A stretch of 64,000 nucleotides of DNA from positions 1-64,000 of the forward strand of contig CALJVK010000019.1 in NCBI GenBank assembly GCA_937773465.1, written 5' to 3'. The translations under genes were made by a program, and so were the position numbers. This document shows, one piece after another, positions 44,597-53,446 of this stretch. This stretch comes from an uncultured Flavobacteriaceae bacterium. Its GTDB lineage: Bacteria; Bacteroidota; Bacteroidia; Flavobacteriales; Flavobacteriaceae. The notes beneath the pieces were generated by a model. The model had not been told where the DNA came from. It was given only the letters and a program-made list of their open reading frames with translations, and did not search any database. Within the stretch, counting starts at the first letter, position 1. The number at the start of each line of letters is the position of its first letter.

Positions 44597-45552
44597 TTCT
44601 TTTTTCTTTTAACTACTTTTAAACTTAAATCTATGATAGATTGAGAATTAATTCCGTATTTATCCATAAGTTGTTTAGGAGTGCCAGATTCCCCGAAAGT
44701 ATCATTTGTAGCTACAAATTCTTGAGGAACAGGTTTGTTTTTAACCAATACTCTTGCCACACTTTCTCCTAATCCACCTAGAAAATTATGTTCTTCTGCT
44801 GTAACTACACATCCGGTTTTTGAAACAGAATCTATTATAGCCTTTTCATCTAATGGTTTAATGGTGTGAATGTTTATTACTTCAGATGAAATCCCCTGTT
44901 TATTCAAAACCTTTGAAGCTTCTAAAGCTTCCCAAACTAAATGTCCTGTTGCTATAATTGTAACATCACTACCCTCAACTAATTTTACTGCTTTCCCAAT
45001 TTCAAAAACTTGATCTTCTGGTGTAAAAACTGGAACAGCTGGTCTTCCAAACCTTAAATAAACAGGACCTACATAATCTGCAATAGCAATTGTAGCGGCT
45101 TTTGTTTGGTTATAATCACATGGATTGATTACAACCATTCCAGGAAGCATTTTCATTAAACCAATATCTTCAAGTATTTGATGTGTGGCTCCATCTTCAC
45201 CTAGAGTTACACCTGCGTGAGAAGCACAAATTTTTACATTTTTACCAGAATAAGCGATTGATTGTCTAATCTGGTCATATACTCTTCCAGTGGAAAAATT
45301 AGCAAAAGTACCAGTGAAAGGAATTTTACCTCCGATTGTTAATCCTGCAGCTATCCCCATCATGTTGGCTTCAGCAATACCAACTTGAAAAAATCTACTT
45401 GGATTTTCTTCAATAAATTTATTCATTTTTAATGATCCAATAAGATCCGCACATAATGCAACTACATTAGGATTTTTTCTTCCAAGCTCCGCTAATCCGG
45501 CTCCAAAACCACTTCTTGTATCTTTTTTTTCTGTGTAAGTATATTCTTTCAT
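44593..45552 (-). CDS. transketolase C-terminal subunit (split transketolase)
   Basis: Pyrimidine-binding and C-terminal domains of transketolase as a separate 319-residue polypeptide: DTRSGFGAGLAELGRKNPNVVALCADL, FFQVGIAEANMMGIAAGLTIGGKIPFTGTFANFSTGR, CASHAGVTLGEDGATHQILEDIGLM, and a C-terminal VVTAEEHNFLGGLGESVARVLV. It forms a holoenzyme with the N-terminal subunit encoded 17 bases upstream and acts in the non-oxidative pentose phosphate pathway. Confidence 0.94.
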   Translation of the reverse strand: MKEYTYTEKKDTRSGFGAGLAELGRKNPNVVALCADLIGSLKMNKFIEENPSRFFQVGIAEANMMGIAAGLTIGGKIPFTGTFANFSTGRVYDQIRQSIAYSGKNVKICASHAGVTLGEDGATHQILEDIGLMKMLPGMVVINPCDYNQTKAATIAIADYVGPVYLRFGRPAVPVFTPEDQVFEIGKAVKLVEGSDVTIIATGHLVWEALEASKVLNKQGISSEVINIHTIKPLDEKAIIDSVSKTGCVVTAEEHNFLGGLGESVARVLVKNKPVPQEFVATNDTFGESGTPKQLMDKYGINSQSIIDLSLKVVKRKKN

Positions 45553-45569
45553 TGTTAAGTGATTTTTAA

Positions 45570-46409
45570 TTAATAATCTCCAAGAGTTTCTTTATTTTGA
45601 GATAGGGCAGAAGCCAGTTGTTCATCATTTGGTGCTTTTCCATGCCATGCGTGAGTATGCATCATAAAATCCACACCATTACCCATCATAGTCTTAAGTA
45701 GTATGCAAACAGGTTTTTTCTTTCCAGAAAGTGATTTTGAATTTAGTAATCCTTTTGTTATATCTTCAATGTTATTTCCATTTTCAATTTCTATTACTTC
45801 CCAACCAAAAGCTTCAAACTTTCCTTTAATACTTCCCATTGGAAGTACATCATCAGTTGCTCCGTCAATTTGTTTTCCGTTTAAATCAACAGTAGCAATA
45901 AGATTATCAATTTTTTTAGCAGACGCATACATAATCGCTTCCCAGTTTTGACCTTCTTGTAATTCTCCATCTCCCATTAAAACATAAACTAAACTAGAAT
46001 CATTATTAAGCTTTTTTGCTTCAGCAGCTCCAATAGCAACAGATAAACCTTGACCAAGAGATCCTGAAGCTATTCTAATACCAGGAAGACCTTCATGAGT
46101 AGTTGGGTGCCCTTGTAATCTAGAATTTAATAATCTGAATGTATTTAATTCATCGATTGGAAAATATCCAGATCTAGCTAAAACACTGTAGAAAACTGGA
46201 GATATGTGACCATTTGATAAGAAAAATAGATCTTCATTAAGACCATTCATATCAAATTCTTTTTTTCTATTCATGATTTCGTTGTATAATACAACCATAA
46301 ATTCAGCACATCCTAATGATCCTCCAGGATGTCCAGAATTAACTTTATGAACCATTCTAAGAATATCTCTTCTTACTTGAGTAGTTAACTCATTTAAATT
46401 GTTTTGCAT
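45570..46409 (-). CDS. transketolase N-terminal subunit (split transketolase)
   Basis: TPP pyrophosphate-binding domain as a separate 279-residue protein. It has HKVNSGHPGGSLGCAEFMVVLY, LFFLSNGHISPVFYSVLARSG, LGQGLSVAIGAAEA and the TPP motif VLMGDGELQEGQNWEAIMYASAKKIDNLIATVDLNGKQIDG. It pairs with the downstream C-terminal subunit. Splitting of transketolase is frequent in Bacteroidota and archaea. Confidence 0.94.
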   Translation of the reverse strand: MQNNLNELTTQVRRDILRMVHKVNSGHPGGSLGCAEFMVVLYNEIMNRKKEFDMNGLNEDLFFLSNGHISPVFYSVLARSGYFPIDELNTFRLLNSRLQGHPTTHEGLPGIRIASGSLGQGLSVAIGAAEAKKLNNDSSLVYVLMGDGELQEGQNWEAIMYASAKKIDNLIATVDLNGKQIDGATDDVLPMGSIKGKFEAFGWEVIEIENGNNIEDITKGLLNSKSLSGKKKPVCILLKTMMGNGVDFMMHTHAWHGKAPNDEQLASALSQNKETLGDY

Positions 46410-46528
46410 GGATATTTTTTATAAACATAAATTTAATTATATAGATACCTATTGCAAACTTATTTAAACAATTAAATACATAATTAATTAACAATTTCAA
46501 ATTGATAATATTAATAACTATAGATGAT

Positions 46529-46536
46529 TATCTTTG
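46529..46536 (+). promoter_or_regulatory. -7 box upstream of tgt
   Basis: TATCTTTG fits TAnnTTTG and lies 13 bases before the tgt ATG. A TTG at 46502-46504 is 24 bases upstream, longer than ideal. Confidence 0.4.
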
Positions 46537-46549
46537 ATCTTTTTATAAT

Positions 46550-47680
46550 ATGAAATTTATATTAGAACATAATGATTCTGAAACTAAGGCTCGTGCTTGT
46601 ACTATTGAAACAGATCACGGCGTTATAAAAACTCCAATTTTCATGCCTGTAGGTACTGCCGCTTCAGTAAAAGGAGTTGATCAAATGGTTTTGAAAAAGG
46701 AAATCAATCCAGATGTAATTTTAGCAAACAATTATCATTTGTATTTAAGACCTGGATCTGAAATCATCTCAAATGCAGGAGGAATTCATAAGTTTATGAA
46801 CTGGGACTCTCCAATTCTTACTGATAGTGGGGGGTATCAAGTTTATTCTTTATCTGCAAATAGAAAAATCAAAGAAGAAGGAGTTAAGTTTAAATCTCAT
46901 ATAGATGGTTCTTATCATTTTTTCACACCTGAAAGAGCAATTAACATTCAGAAATCAATTGGAGCCGATATAATAATGGCATTTGATGAATGCACACCAT
47001 ATCCCTGTGAATATAATTACGCTAAAAAATCTATGCACATGACTCATAGGTGGTTAACTAGATGTATTAATGAGTTTAATAAGACTGATCCAATTCATGG
47101 TTATTCTCAAACTTTATTCCCTATTGTTCAAGGGAGTGTTTACAAAGATTTAAGATTACAGTCTGCAGAATTTATTTCTGAAACTAATGCTTTTGGTAAT
47201 GCTATTGGTGGTTTGTCAGTAGGTGAGCCAGCTGAAGAAATGTATGCTATGACAGAAGTTGTTTGTAATGTACTTCCTGAAGATAAACCTAGGTATTTAA
47301 TGGGTGTAGGTACTCCAATTAATCTATTAGAAAATATTGCTTTGGGAGTAGATATGTTTGATTGTGTAATGCCAACAAGAAATGCAAGAAACGGAATGTT
47401 GTTTACAGCCAATGGAAGAATTAACATTAAAAACGAAAAATGGAAGAATGATTTTAGTCCAATAGATAGTGATAATTATTCATATGTTGATACATACTAT
47501 TCAAAAGCATATTTAAGACATTTATTCACAGTAAAAGAGTCAGTTGGAAGACAAATTGCAACAATTCATAACTTAGCATTTTATTTATGGTTAGTTAGAG
47601 AAGCTAGAAAACAAATTTTGAATGATACTTTTTTGGCTTGGAAAAAAATTATGGTTAAACAAATGGATAATAAATTATAA
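46550..47680 (+). CDS. tgt: tRNA-guanine transglycosylase, zinc-site cysteines absent
   Basis: Exchanges guanine 34 of GUN-anticodon tRNAs for preQ1 on the way to queuosine. The 376-residue protein has the family core: PILTDSGGYQVYSLS with Asp92, MAFDECTPYP, FPIVQGSVYKDLR, GNAIGGLSVGEP and GVDMFDCVMPTRNARNG near 266-282. In E. coli Tgt the next region carries C-x-C-x2-C that binds zinc with a later His; here the aligned residues are Asn309, Ser311 and Asp314 (NYSYVD), while the His in ATIHNLAFY (340) is kept. It is the first gene of tgt-lptF/G-EamA. Confidence 0.95.
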   Translation: MKFILEHNDSETKARACTIETDHGVIKTPIFMPVGTAASVKGVDQMVLKKEINPDVILANNYHLYLRPGSEIISNAGGIHKFMNWDSPILTDSGGYQVYSLSANRKIKEEGVKFKSHIDGSYHFFTPERAINIQKSIGADIIMAFDECTPYPCEYNYAKKSMHMTHRWLTRCINEFNKTDPIHGYSQTLFPIVQGSVYKDLRLQSAEFISETNAFGNAIGGLSVGEPAEEMYAMTEVVCNVLPEDKPRYLMGVGTPINLLENIALGVDMFDCVMPTRNARNGMLFTANGRINIKNEKWKNDFSPIDSDNYSYVDTYYSKAYLRHLFTVKESVGRQIATIHNLAFYLWLVREARKQILNDTFLAWKKIMVKQMDNKL

Positions 47681-47685
47681 AATTT

Positions 47686-48762
47686 TTGAAAATTTTAGAT
47701 AATTATATTGTAAAAAAATATTTAATAACATTCACAGCAATGTTATTATTATTTATTCCGATTGGAATTTTAGTTGATCTTTCTGAAAAGATTGATAAAT
47801 TAAAAGAATTTGATGTTCCTTTAAATGAAATTATAGATTACTATTCTAATTTTATTTGGTATTTCGGAAATACTCTTTATCCAATTTTTGTTTTTTTAGC
47901 TGTAATATGGTTTACTTCAAAAATAGCTAACAATTCCGAAGTGATTGCAATTTTAAGCTCAGGTATTTCTTTTAATAGATACTTAAAACCATTTATGATT
48001 GCGGCCTCAATTATTGCTGTTTTTGCTCTTTTTTCTGGAATGTTCATTGTACCTGAAAAGAACAAAAAATATAATGAGTTTCAATATAAGTATTTGAAAA
48101 AAAATAAAAAATCAAGAGAAACATCTAAAATTTATAAACAAGTAAATGATAATGATTTTGTTTATGTAAGCAGTTATAATCCAACTAGAGAAATGGGTTA
48201 TGATTTTTCCTACGAAAAATTTATTGACAATTCTTTAAAGTATAAAATAACTGCTCGTAATATTAGATGGATTCCTTCGGACAGTATTTATAGGTTAACA
48301 GATTACTTTAAAAGAACTTTTATAAATGATAAGCAGTTAATTGAGTCAAAAAGAATTAAAGACACTGTTTTCTCTTTTAAAATAAAAGAACTTTCTAGTC
48401 TAAATTACATGGCAGAAACTCAGAATTTTTTTCAGCTTAATAAATTTATTGACAAAGAAATTGAAAGTGGTTCTCCTTTAATTAATAATCATTTACTAGT
48501 AAGGCATAAAAGATGGAGTATACCTTTTTCTACTTTTGTTTTGACACTTTTAGCTGTTTCCGTATCATCTTTTAAAAGAAGAGAAGGGATGGGCATTAAT
48601 TTAGCGTTTGGTATTATTACTGCATTTACTTTTGTCTTTTTTGATAAATTTTTTGCAGTCATGGTTAGTAAATCTAATTTATCTCCCTTTTTAGGAGCAT
48701 GGATTCCTAATTTTATTTTTTTAATACTAGCTTTTTATTTTTTAAAAAATGCAAAAAAATAA
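47686..48762 (+). CDS. LptF/LptG family permease
   Basis: Inner-membrane permease of the LPS export ABC transporter (LptB2FG), 358 residues. The N-terminal KILDNYIVKKYLITFTAMLLLFIPIGILVDLSEKID and two further helices, a large periplasmic beta-jellyroll region (about 130-265) and three C-terminal helices match the family. The start is a TTG at 47686, 5 bases after tgt; no ATG precedes the conserved N-terminus. It overlaps the EamA transporter by 14 bases. Whether it is LptF or LptG is not decided. Confidence 0.9.
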   Translation: MKILDNYIVKKYLITFTAMLLLFIPIGILVDLSEKIDKLKEFDVPLNEIIDYYSNFIWYFGNTLYPIFVFLAVIWFTSKIANNSEVIAILSSGISFNRYLKPFMIAASIIAVFALFSGMFIVPEKNKKYNEFQYKYLKKNKKSRETSKIYKQVNDNDFVYVSSYNPTREMGYDFSYEKFIDNSLKYKITARNIRWIPSDSIYRLTDYFKRTFINDKQLIESKRIKDTVFSFKIKELSSLNYMAETQNFFQLNKFIDKEIESGSPLINNHLLVRHKRWSIPFSTFVLTLLAVSVSSFKRREGMGINLAFGIITAFTFVFFDKFFAVMVSKSNLSPFLGAWIPNFIFLILAFYFLKNAKK

Positions 48763-49633
48763 ACTTAAAAGCTTAATACATTTTCATTTTATTGTTTTCG
48801 TTTTTGGGTTTACAGCGATACTAGGTTCGTTGATTTCAATAGATTCTTTATCTCTAGTATGGTATAGGATGTTAATCGCTTTTCTTTTTTTGATTGTATT
48901 CGCTTTTGTTTTTAAAAGAAGTATTAAAGTATCAAATAAACTTTTATTTAAATTACTAATTTGTGGTGCATTAATTTCTTTGCATTGGATTACCTTTTTT
49001 AAAGCAATCAAGGTTTCTAATGTTTCAATTACCTTAAGCGTTCTTTCACTTGGTGCTTTTTTAACTTCCATTATGGAACCTTTATTTTATAAAAGAAAAA
49101 TAATTCCATATGAAGTAGTTTTAGGATTTTTTGTTGTTATAGGAACCTCTTTAATTTTTAAATCTCAATACTATTATATTGAAGGTATGTTTTATGCTTT
49201 AATTTCTGTTTTTCTCAGTGTTATTTTTGGATTAATTAATGGAAAACTTATTGAAGAAACTAGTTCTTTGGTTATTTCTATTTATGAGCTTCTCGGGGGT
49301 GTTATTTTGATTACTGTGATTTTGTTTTTTATTGGTGATTTTAATATAAGTTTATTTGATATTTCTAAAACTGATCTGTTTTGGTTGATGATATTAGGAA
49401 CCGTATGTACGGCTTATGCTTTTGTTATTTCTGTTGAAGTTTTAAAACACTTAACACCATATTCTCTAATGATATCTATTAATATGGAGCCAGTTTATGG
49501 AATTATTTTAGCTATTATTATTTTAAATGAAAACAATCAACTTTCTTTAGATTTTTATATTGGTTTTATTGTAATTTTTCTTTCCGTTATTTTAAATGGA
49601 ATTATAAAGCTTCGTAAAAATAAAAGTTTTTAA
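48749..49633 (+). CDS. EamA/DMT family transporter
   Basis: A 294-residue drug/metabolite transporter with about ten helices in two EamA repeats: IHFHFIVFVFGFTAILGSLISIDSLSLVWYRMLIAFLFL in the first, and GTVCTAYAFVISVEVLKHLTPYSLMISINMEPVYGIILAIIILNE in the second. The final PVYG and short charged tail are typical. The substrate is unknown. It is translated from the same message as the Lpt permease, starting inside its last codons. Confidence 0.9.
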   Translation: MQKNKLKSLIHFHFIVFVFGFTAILGSLISIDSLSLVWYRMLIAFLFLIVFAFVFKRSIKVSNKLLFKLLICGALISLHWITFFKAIKVSNVSITLSVLSLGAFLTSIMEPLFYKRKIIPYEVVLGFFVVIGTSLIFKSQYYYIEGMFYALISVFLSVIFGLINGKLIEETSSLVISIYELLGGVILITVILFFIGDFNISLFDISKTDLFWLMILGTVCTAYAFVISVEVLKHLTPYSLMISINMEPVYGIILAIIILNENNQLSLDFYIGFIVIFLSVILNGIIKLRKNKSF

Positions 49634-49647
49634 TTTTTTTTTATTTA

Positions 49648-49655
49648 TATATTTG
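49648..49655 (+). promoter_or_regulatory. -7 box upstream of accA
   Basis: TATATTTG matches the consensus and lies 16 bases before the accA ATG in the short gap after the EamA gene. Confidence 0.5.
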
Positions 49656-49671
49656 AAAACAATTTGTTAAT

Positions 49672-50625
49672 ATGGAATATTTAGATTTTGAATCTCCTTT
49701 AAAAGATTTAGAGGATCAGTTAACTGAATGTCGATTAATTGGGGATAAAACTGAAGTTGATGTTTCGGAAACTTGTAATAAATTATTAAAAAAAATAGAA
49801 ATCACTAAACAGAATATTTATAAAAATATATCTCCCTGGCAAAGAGTGCAATTATCTAGACACCCTTCAAGACCTTATACTTTAGATTATATTAAAGCAT
49901 TAACAAATGGTTCTTTTTTAGAACTTCATGGTGATAGAAATATTGGAGATGATAAAGCTATGATTGGTGGGTTTGGAAAAATAAATGATCAATCTTTTTT
50001 GTTCATTGGTCAACAAAAAGGGTACAATACAAAAACACGTCAATATCGTAATTTTGGTATGGCTAATCCCGAGGGATACAGAAAAGCTTTGAGATTAATG
50101 AAGTCTGCAGAGAAATTTAATATTCCTATTGTTACTTTAATAGATACACCAGGTGCTTATCCAGGCTTAGAAGCTGAAGAAAGAGGACAAGGAGAAGCCA
50201 TAGCTCGAAATATCTTTGAAATGTTTAATATAAAAACTCAAATCATTTCAATTATTATTGGTGAAGGAGCTTCAGGTGGTGCTTTGGGGATAGCTATTGG
50301 TGATCATGTAATGATGCTTGAAAACACTTGGTATTCTGTGATTTCACCAGAATCTTGTTCTTCTATTTTATGGAGAAGTTGGGATTTTAAAGAAAAAGCT
50401 GCTGAAGCTTTGAAATTAACTCCTAATGACATGAAAAAAAATAAGTTGATCGATAAAATCATCTCCGAACCGCTAGGAGGGGCACATAATGATAGGGATA
50501 AAGTATTTAAATCAGTCAATAAAGCCATCATTAATTCATTTAATCAATTGTCAGAAAAAAATATTGACGATTTGATAAATGAAAGAATGAATAAGTTTAC
50601 TTCAATGGGTGTGTATGATGAATAA
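49672..50625 (+). CDS. accA: acetyl-CoA carboxylase carboxyltransferase subunit alpha
   Basis: Carboxyltransferase alpha subunit that makes malonyl-CoA with AccD for fatty acid synthesis. The 317-residue protein is complete: [88 protein letters not shown], and [36 protein letters not shown]. It stands between the EamA gene and dnaB. Confidence 0.97.
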   Translation: MEYLDFESPLKDLEDQLTECRLIGDKTEVDVSETCNKLLKKIEITKQNIYKNISPWQRVQLSRHPSRPYTLDYIKALTNGSFLELHGDRNIGDDKAMIGGFGKINDQSFLFIGQQKGYNTKTRQYRNFGMANPEGYRKALRLMKSAEKFNIPIVTLIDTPGAYPGLEAEERGQGEAIARNIFEMFNIKTQIISIIIGEGASGGALGIAIGDHVMMLENTWYSVISPESCSSILWRSWDFKEKAAEALKLTPNDMKKNKLIDKIISEPLGGAHNDRDKVFKSVNKAIINSFNQLSEKNIDDLINERMNKFTSMGVYDE

Positions 50626-50729
50626 AACTGTTAGATATTAACAATTATTTTCGTTTATTAACAAAATCATGTTTGCTATATAGTTCTTAATTATAGTTAA
50701 ATCTATTTTACTTTTTATAAGTTAGTTGT

Positions 50730-52247
50730 ATGGAAAAAATCAAACCAAACTTTGATAGATCTTATAAAAACCCTCAGGTTGTTCCTTTTGAAAAAGGGAA
50801 ACTCCCTCCTCAGGCTATTAGATTTAGAAGAAGTTGTTTTGGGAGCAATGATGATTGATAAAAAGGGTGTAGATGCAGTTATAGATATTTTGCATTCTGA
50901 AGCGTTTTATAAGGAATCACATCAATATATATTTCAAAGTATAGTAAAACTATTTGAAAATACTGAACCTATAGATTTACTAACTGTATCTACAAAACTT
51001 AAGTCTGACGGTAAATTAGAAAAAGCTGGTGGAGATTATTATTTAGTTCAACTTACTCAGAAAGTATCCTCATCTGCTCATATCGAATACCATGCTAGGA
51101 TTATTTTACAAAAATATATTCAAAGAAGTTTAATAAGAATTTCAACTGAAATTATTGAAGAATCTTATGATGAAACTAAAGATGTTTTTGATTTATTAGA
51201 TAAAGCAGAATCAAAATTGTATGATGTTACTCAGGGAAATATCAAGAAATCTACTGAAACTGCCCAAAGTTTAGTAATACAGGCAAAGAAAAAAATAGAA
51301 GAAATATCAAATAAAGATGGACTTAGTGGAATCCCCTCTGGTTTTTCAGAACTTGATAAATTAACCTCAGGATGGCAGCCAAGTGATTTAGTTATTATTG
51401 CGGCTAGACCTGGTATGGGTAAAACAGCCTTAACTTTATCTATGGCTAGAAATATAGCTGTAGCTAAAAATATCCCTGTTGCTTTTTTCTCATTAGAAAT
51501 GTCTTCTATTCAGTTAATCACAAGATTATTTCATCTGAAACTGGATTGTCATCAGAAAAATTAAGAACAGGTAATTTAGAAAAATTTGAATGGGAGCAAT
51601 TAAATGTTAAAGTTTCAGCTCTTGAAAATGCTCCTCTTTTTATTGATGATACTCCGTCCTTATCCATATTTGATTTAAGAGCTAAAGCAAGAAGGTTATC
51701 TTCTCAACATGGAATTAAACTTATTGTTATTGATTATCTTCAATTAATGACTGCTGGTGGATCAAATAAAAATGGTAATCGAGAACAAGAAATATCTACT
51801 ATTTCTAGAAACTTAAAAGCATTAGCTAAAGAGTTAAGTATCCCTGTTATTGCTTTTCTCAGTTATCTAGAGCAGTAGAAACTAGAGGAGGAAGTAAAAG
51901 ACCAATTCTTTCAGATTTAAGAGAATCTGGAGCTATTGAACAAGATGCAGATATAGTTTCTTTTATTTATAGACCAGAGTATTATAAAATTGATGAATGG
52001 GATGATGAGGAACGAACTCCATCAGCAGGTCAAGCTGAATTTATTGTAGCAAAACATAGAAATGGAGGTTTGAATAATATTAAACTTAAGTTTGTTACTA
52101 ATCTAGGGAAGTTTGAAAATTTAGATAACTTTGACACTCCTTTTGAGTATCAATCTAAAATCAATCAAGGAAAGTCTTAAAGTGAATCCAGATCAAGCTT
52201 TTGAAAGTGGCGGGTATAGAGATGATAATGAAGATATGCCTTTTTAA
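50730..52247 (+). CDS. dnaB: replicative DNA helicase DnaB, frameshifted
   Basis: Hexameric 5'-to-3' helicase at the replication fork. The true start is the ATG at 50730 (MEKIKPNFDRSYKNPQVVPFEKGKLPPQA); a base gained near 50818 shifts the frame just before LDLEEVVLGAMMIDKKGVD. The helicase core has LTSGWQPSDLVIIAARPGMGKTALTLSMA (Walker A) and LIVIDYLQLMTAG (Walker B). Breaks also occur near 51540, 51868 and 52178, before the C-terminal VKAVE-like RSVE region, LSDLRESGAIEQDADIVSFIYRPEYY and the tail ending GYRDDNEDMPF. Restored length is about 505 residues. It is convergent with rplT, one base apart. Confidence 0.94.
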
Positions 52248-52248
52248 A

Positions 52249-52592
52249 CTATTTAACTTTATTAACAATTTCTGTAAAAGCTTCAGGATTATTCATTGCT
52301 AAATCAGCTAGAACCTTTCTATTTATATCAATATTTTTAGCTTTCAATTTACCCATTAATTCAGAATAAGACAAACCATGAATCTGGCTCCAGCATTAAT
52401 TCTAGTAATCCAAAGTGCTCTAAATGTTCTTTTCTTGTTTTTTCTATCTCTGTACGCATAGCTTAATCCTTTTTCAACAGCATTTTTAGCTACTGTCCAT
52501 ACATTTTTTCTTCTTCCGAAATAACCTTTGGCTTGTTTTAAGAATTTTTTTCTTCTTTGTCTAGAGGCTACTGAATTTACTGATCTTGGCAT
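52249..52592 (-). CDS. rplT: 50S ribosomal protein L20, one frameshift
   Basis: L20 of the large subunit, about 114 residues. The first 72 residues ([69 protein letters not shown]) are normal. One base lost near 52375 changes the frame, after which [42 protein letters not shown] completes the protein to 52249. It is the last gene of thrS-infC-rpmI-rplT. Confidence 0.94.
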
Positions 52593-52671
52593 TTTATTAA
52601 TTTTTTGGATTAGGCGTCATATTATGAACTTTAAAGCCTTTTTCCTGGTTAAACTTTATTTTATAAACCGT

Positions 52672-52869
52672 TTATTTTAAACGTAATTGTTGTTTAATAT
52701 TATTACTATCACTGTCACTGACTAATCCTGAATGAGTAAGTTTTAACTTTCTTTTTTTAGATTTTTTAGTCAAAATGTGGCTTTTAAAAGCGTGTTTTCT
52801 TTTAATTTTTCCAGTTCCAGTTACTTTGAATCTTTTTTTAGCACTAGATTTTGTTTTCATTTTAGGCAT
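52672..52869 (-). CDS. rpmI: 50S ribosomal protein L35
   Basis: L35 of the large subunit, 65 residues starting [44 protein letters not shown] at 52869. An upstream in-frame TTG at 52905 is not used because that stretch encodes the end of infC. It lies 16 bases after the infC stop and 79 bases before rplT. Intact. Confidence 0.95.
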   Translation of the reverse strand: MPKMKTKSSAKKRFKVTGTGKIKRKHAFKSHILTKKSKKRKLKLTHSGLVSDSDSNNIKQQLRLK

Positions 52870-52885
52870 AACTTCTTTATTTATT

Positions 52886-53436
52886 TTATTTCTTTGGGGC
52901 AACAAACATAATCATTTTTTTTCCTTCCATAGTAGGTAATGACTCAACTTTTCCTATTCTTCTAATTCTTGAGCTAATTTTAATAATAATATTTGTCCTT
53001 GTTCTTTAAAAATTATAGATCTTCCTTTAAAAAACACAAATGCTTTTAATTTAGCTCCTTCTTTTAAAAATTTATCCGATGTTTTTTCTTAAACTCATAA
53101 TCATGCTCATCAGTTTGAGGACCAAATCTAATTTCTTTTACTATTACTTTAGTTGATTTAGCTTTTATTACTTTTTCTCTTTTTTTCTGTTCGTATAAGA
53201 ATTTTTTATAATCCAGTATTTTACAAACAGGCGGTATAGCTTTTGGAGATATCTCAACTAAGATCTAATTCCAACTCATCAGCTAATTCATAGCTTTTTC
53301 AAGTGAGTATACACCAATTTCTACGTTTTCTCCAACGAGTCTAATTTCTTTAGCTCTAATAAACCCATTTATTTTATGTGGATTCTCTTTAATTATCCTA
53401 GCAGGTCTCTCTGCTTCTTTTTCTTCTAATTGCTAT
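52886..53436 (-). CDS. infC: translation initiation factor IF-3, frameshifted, non-AUG start
   Basis: IF-3 binds the 30S subunit and proofreads initiation. The N-domain reads [35 protein letters not shown] and [30 protein letters not shown]. The C-domain reads [38 protein letters not shown], and ends [14 protein letters not shown] at 52886. Breaks are near 53415, 53290, 53270, 53095 and 52985. The likely start is the non-AUG codon ATA at 53436 giving [10 protein letters not shown], matching the family opening MAIRR, 10 bases after the thrS stop; no ATG is available. Non-AUG starts are a known autoregulatory feature of infC. Confidence 0.88.
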
Positions 53437-53446
53437 AGCTGTAAGT

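Noticed and set aside
45703..45951. Plus-strand open frame within the transketolase N-terminal gene
   Set aside because: It is a reverse-complement shadow of a conserved catalytic domain.
52870..52905. Longer N-terminus for L35
   Set aside because: The extension is the 3' end of infC read in another frame; L35 normally starts MPKMKT.
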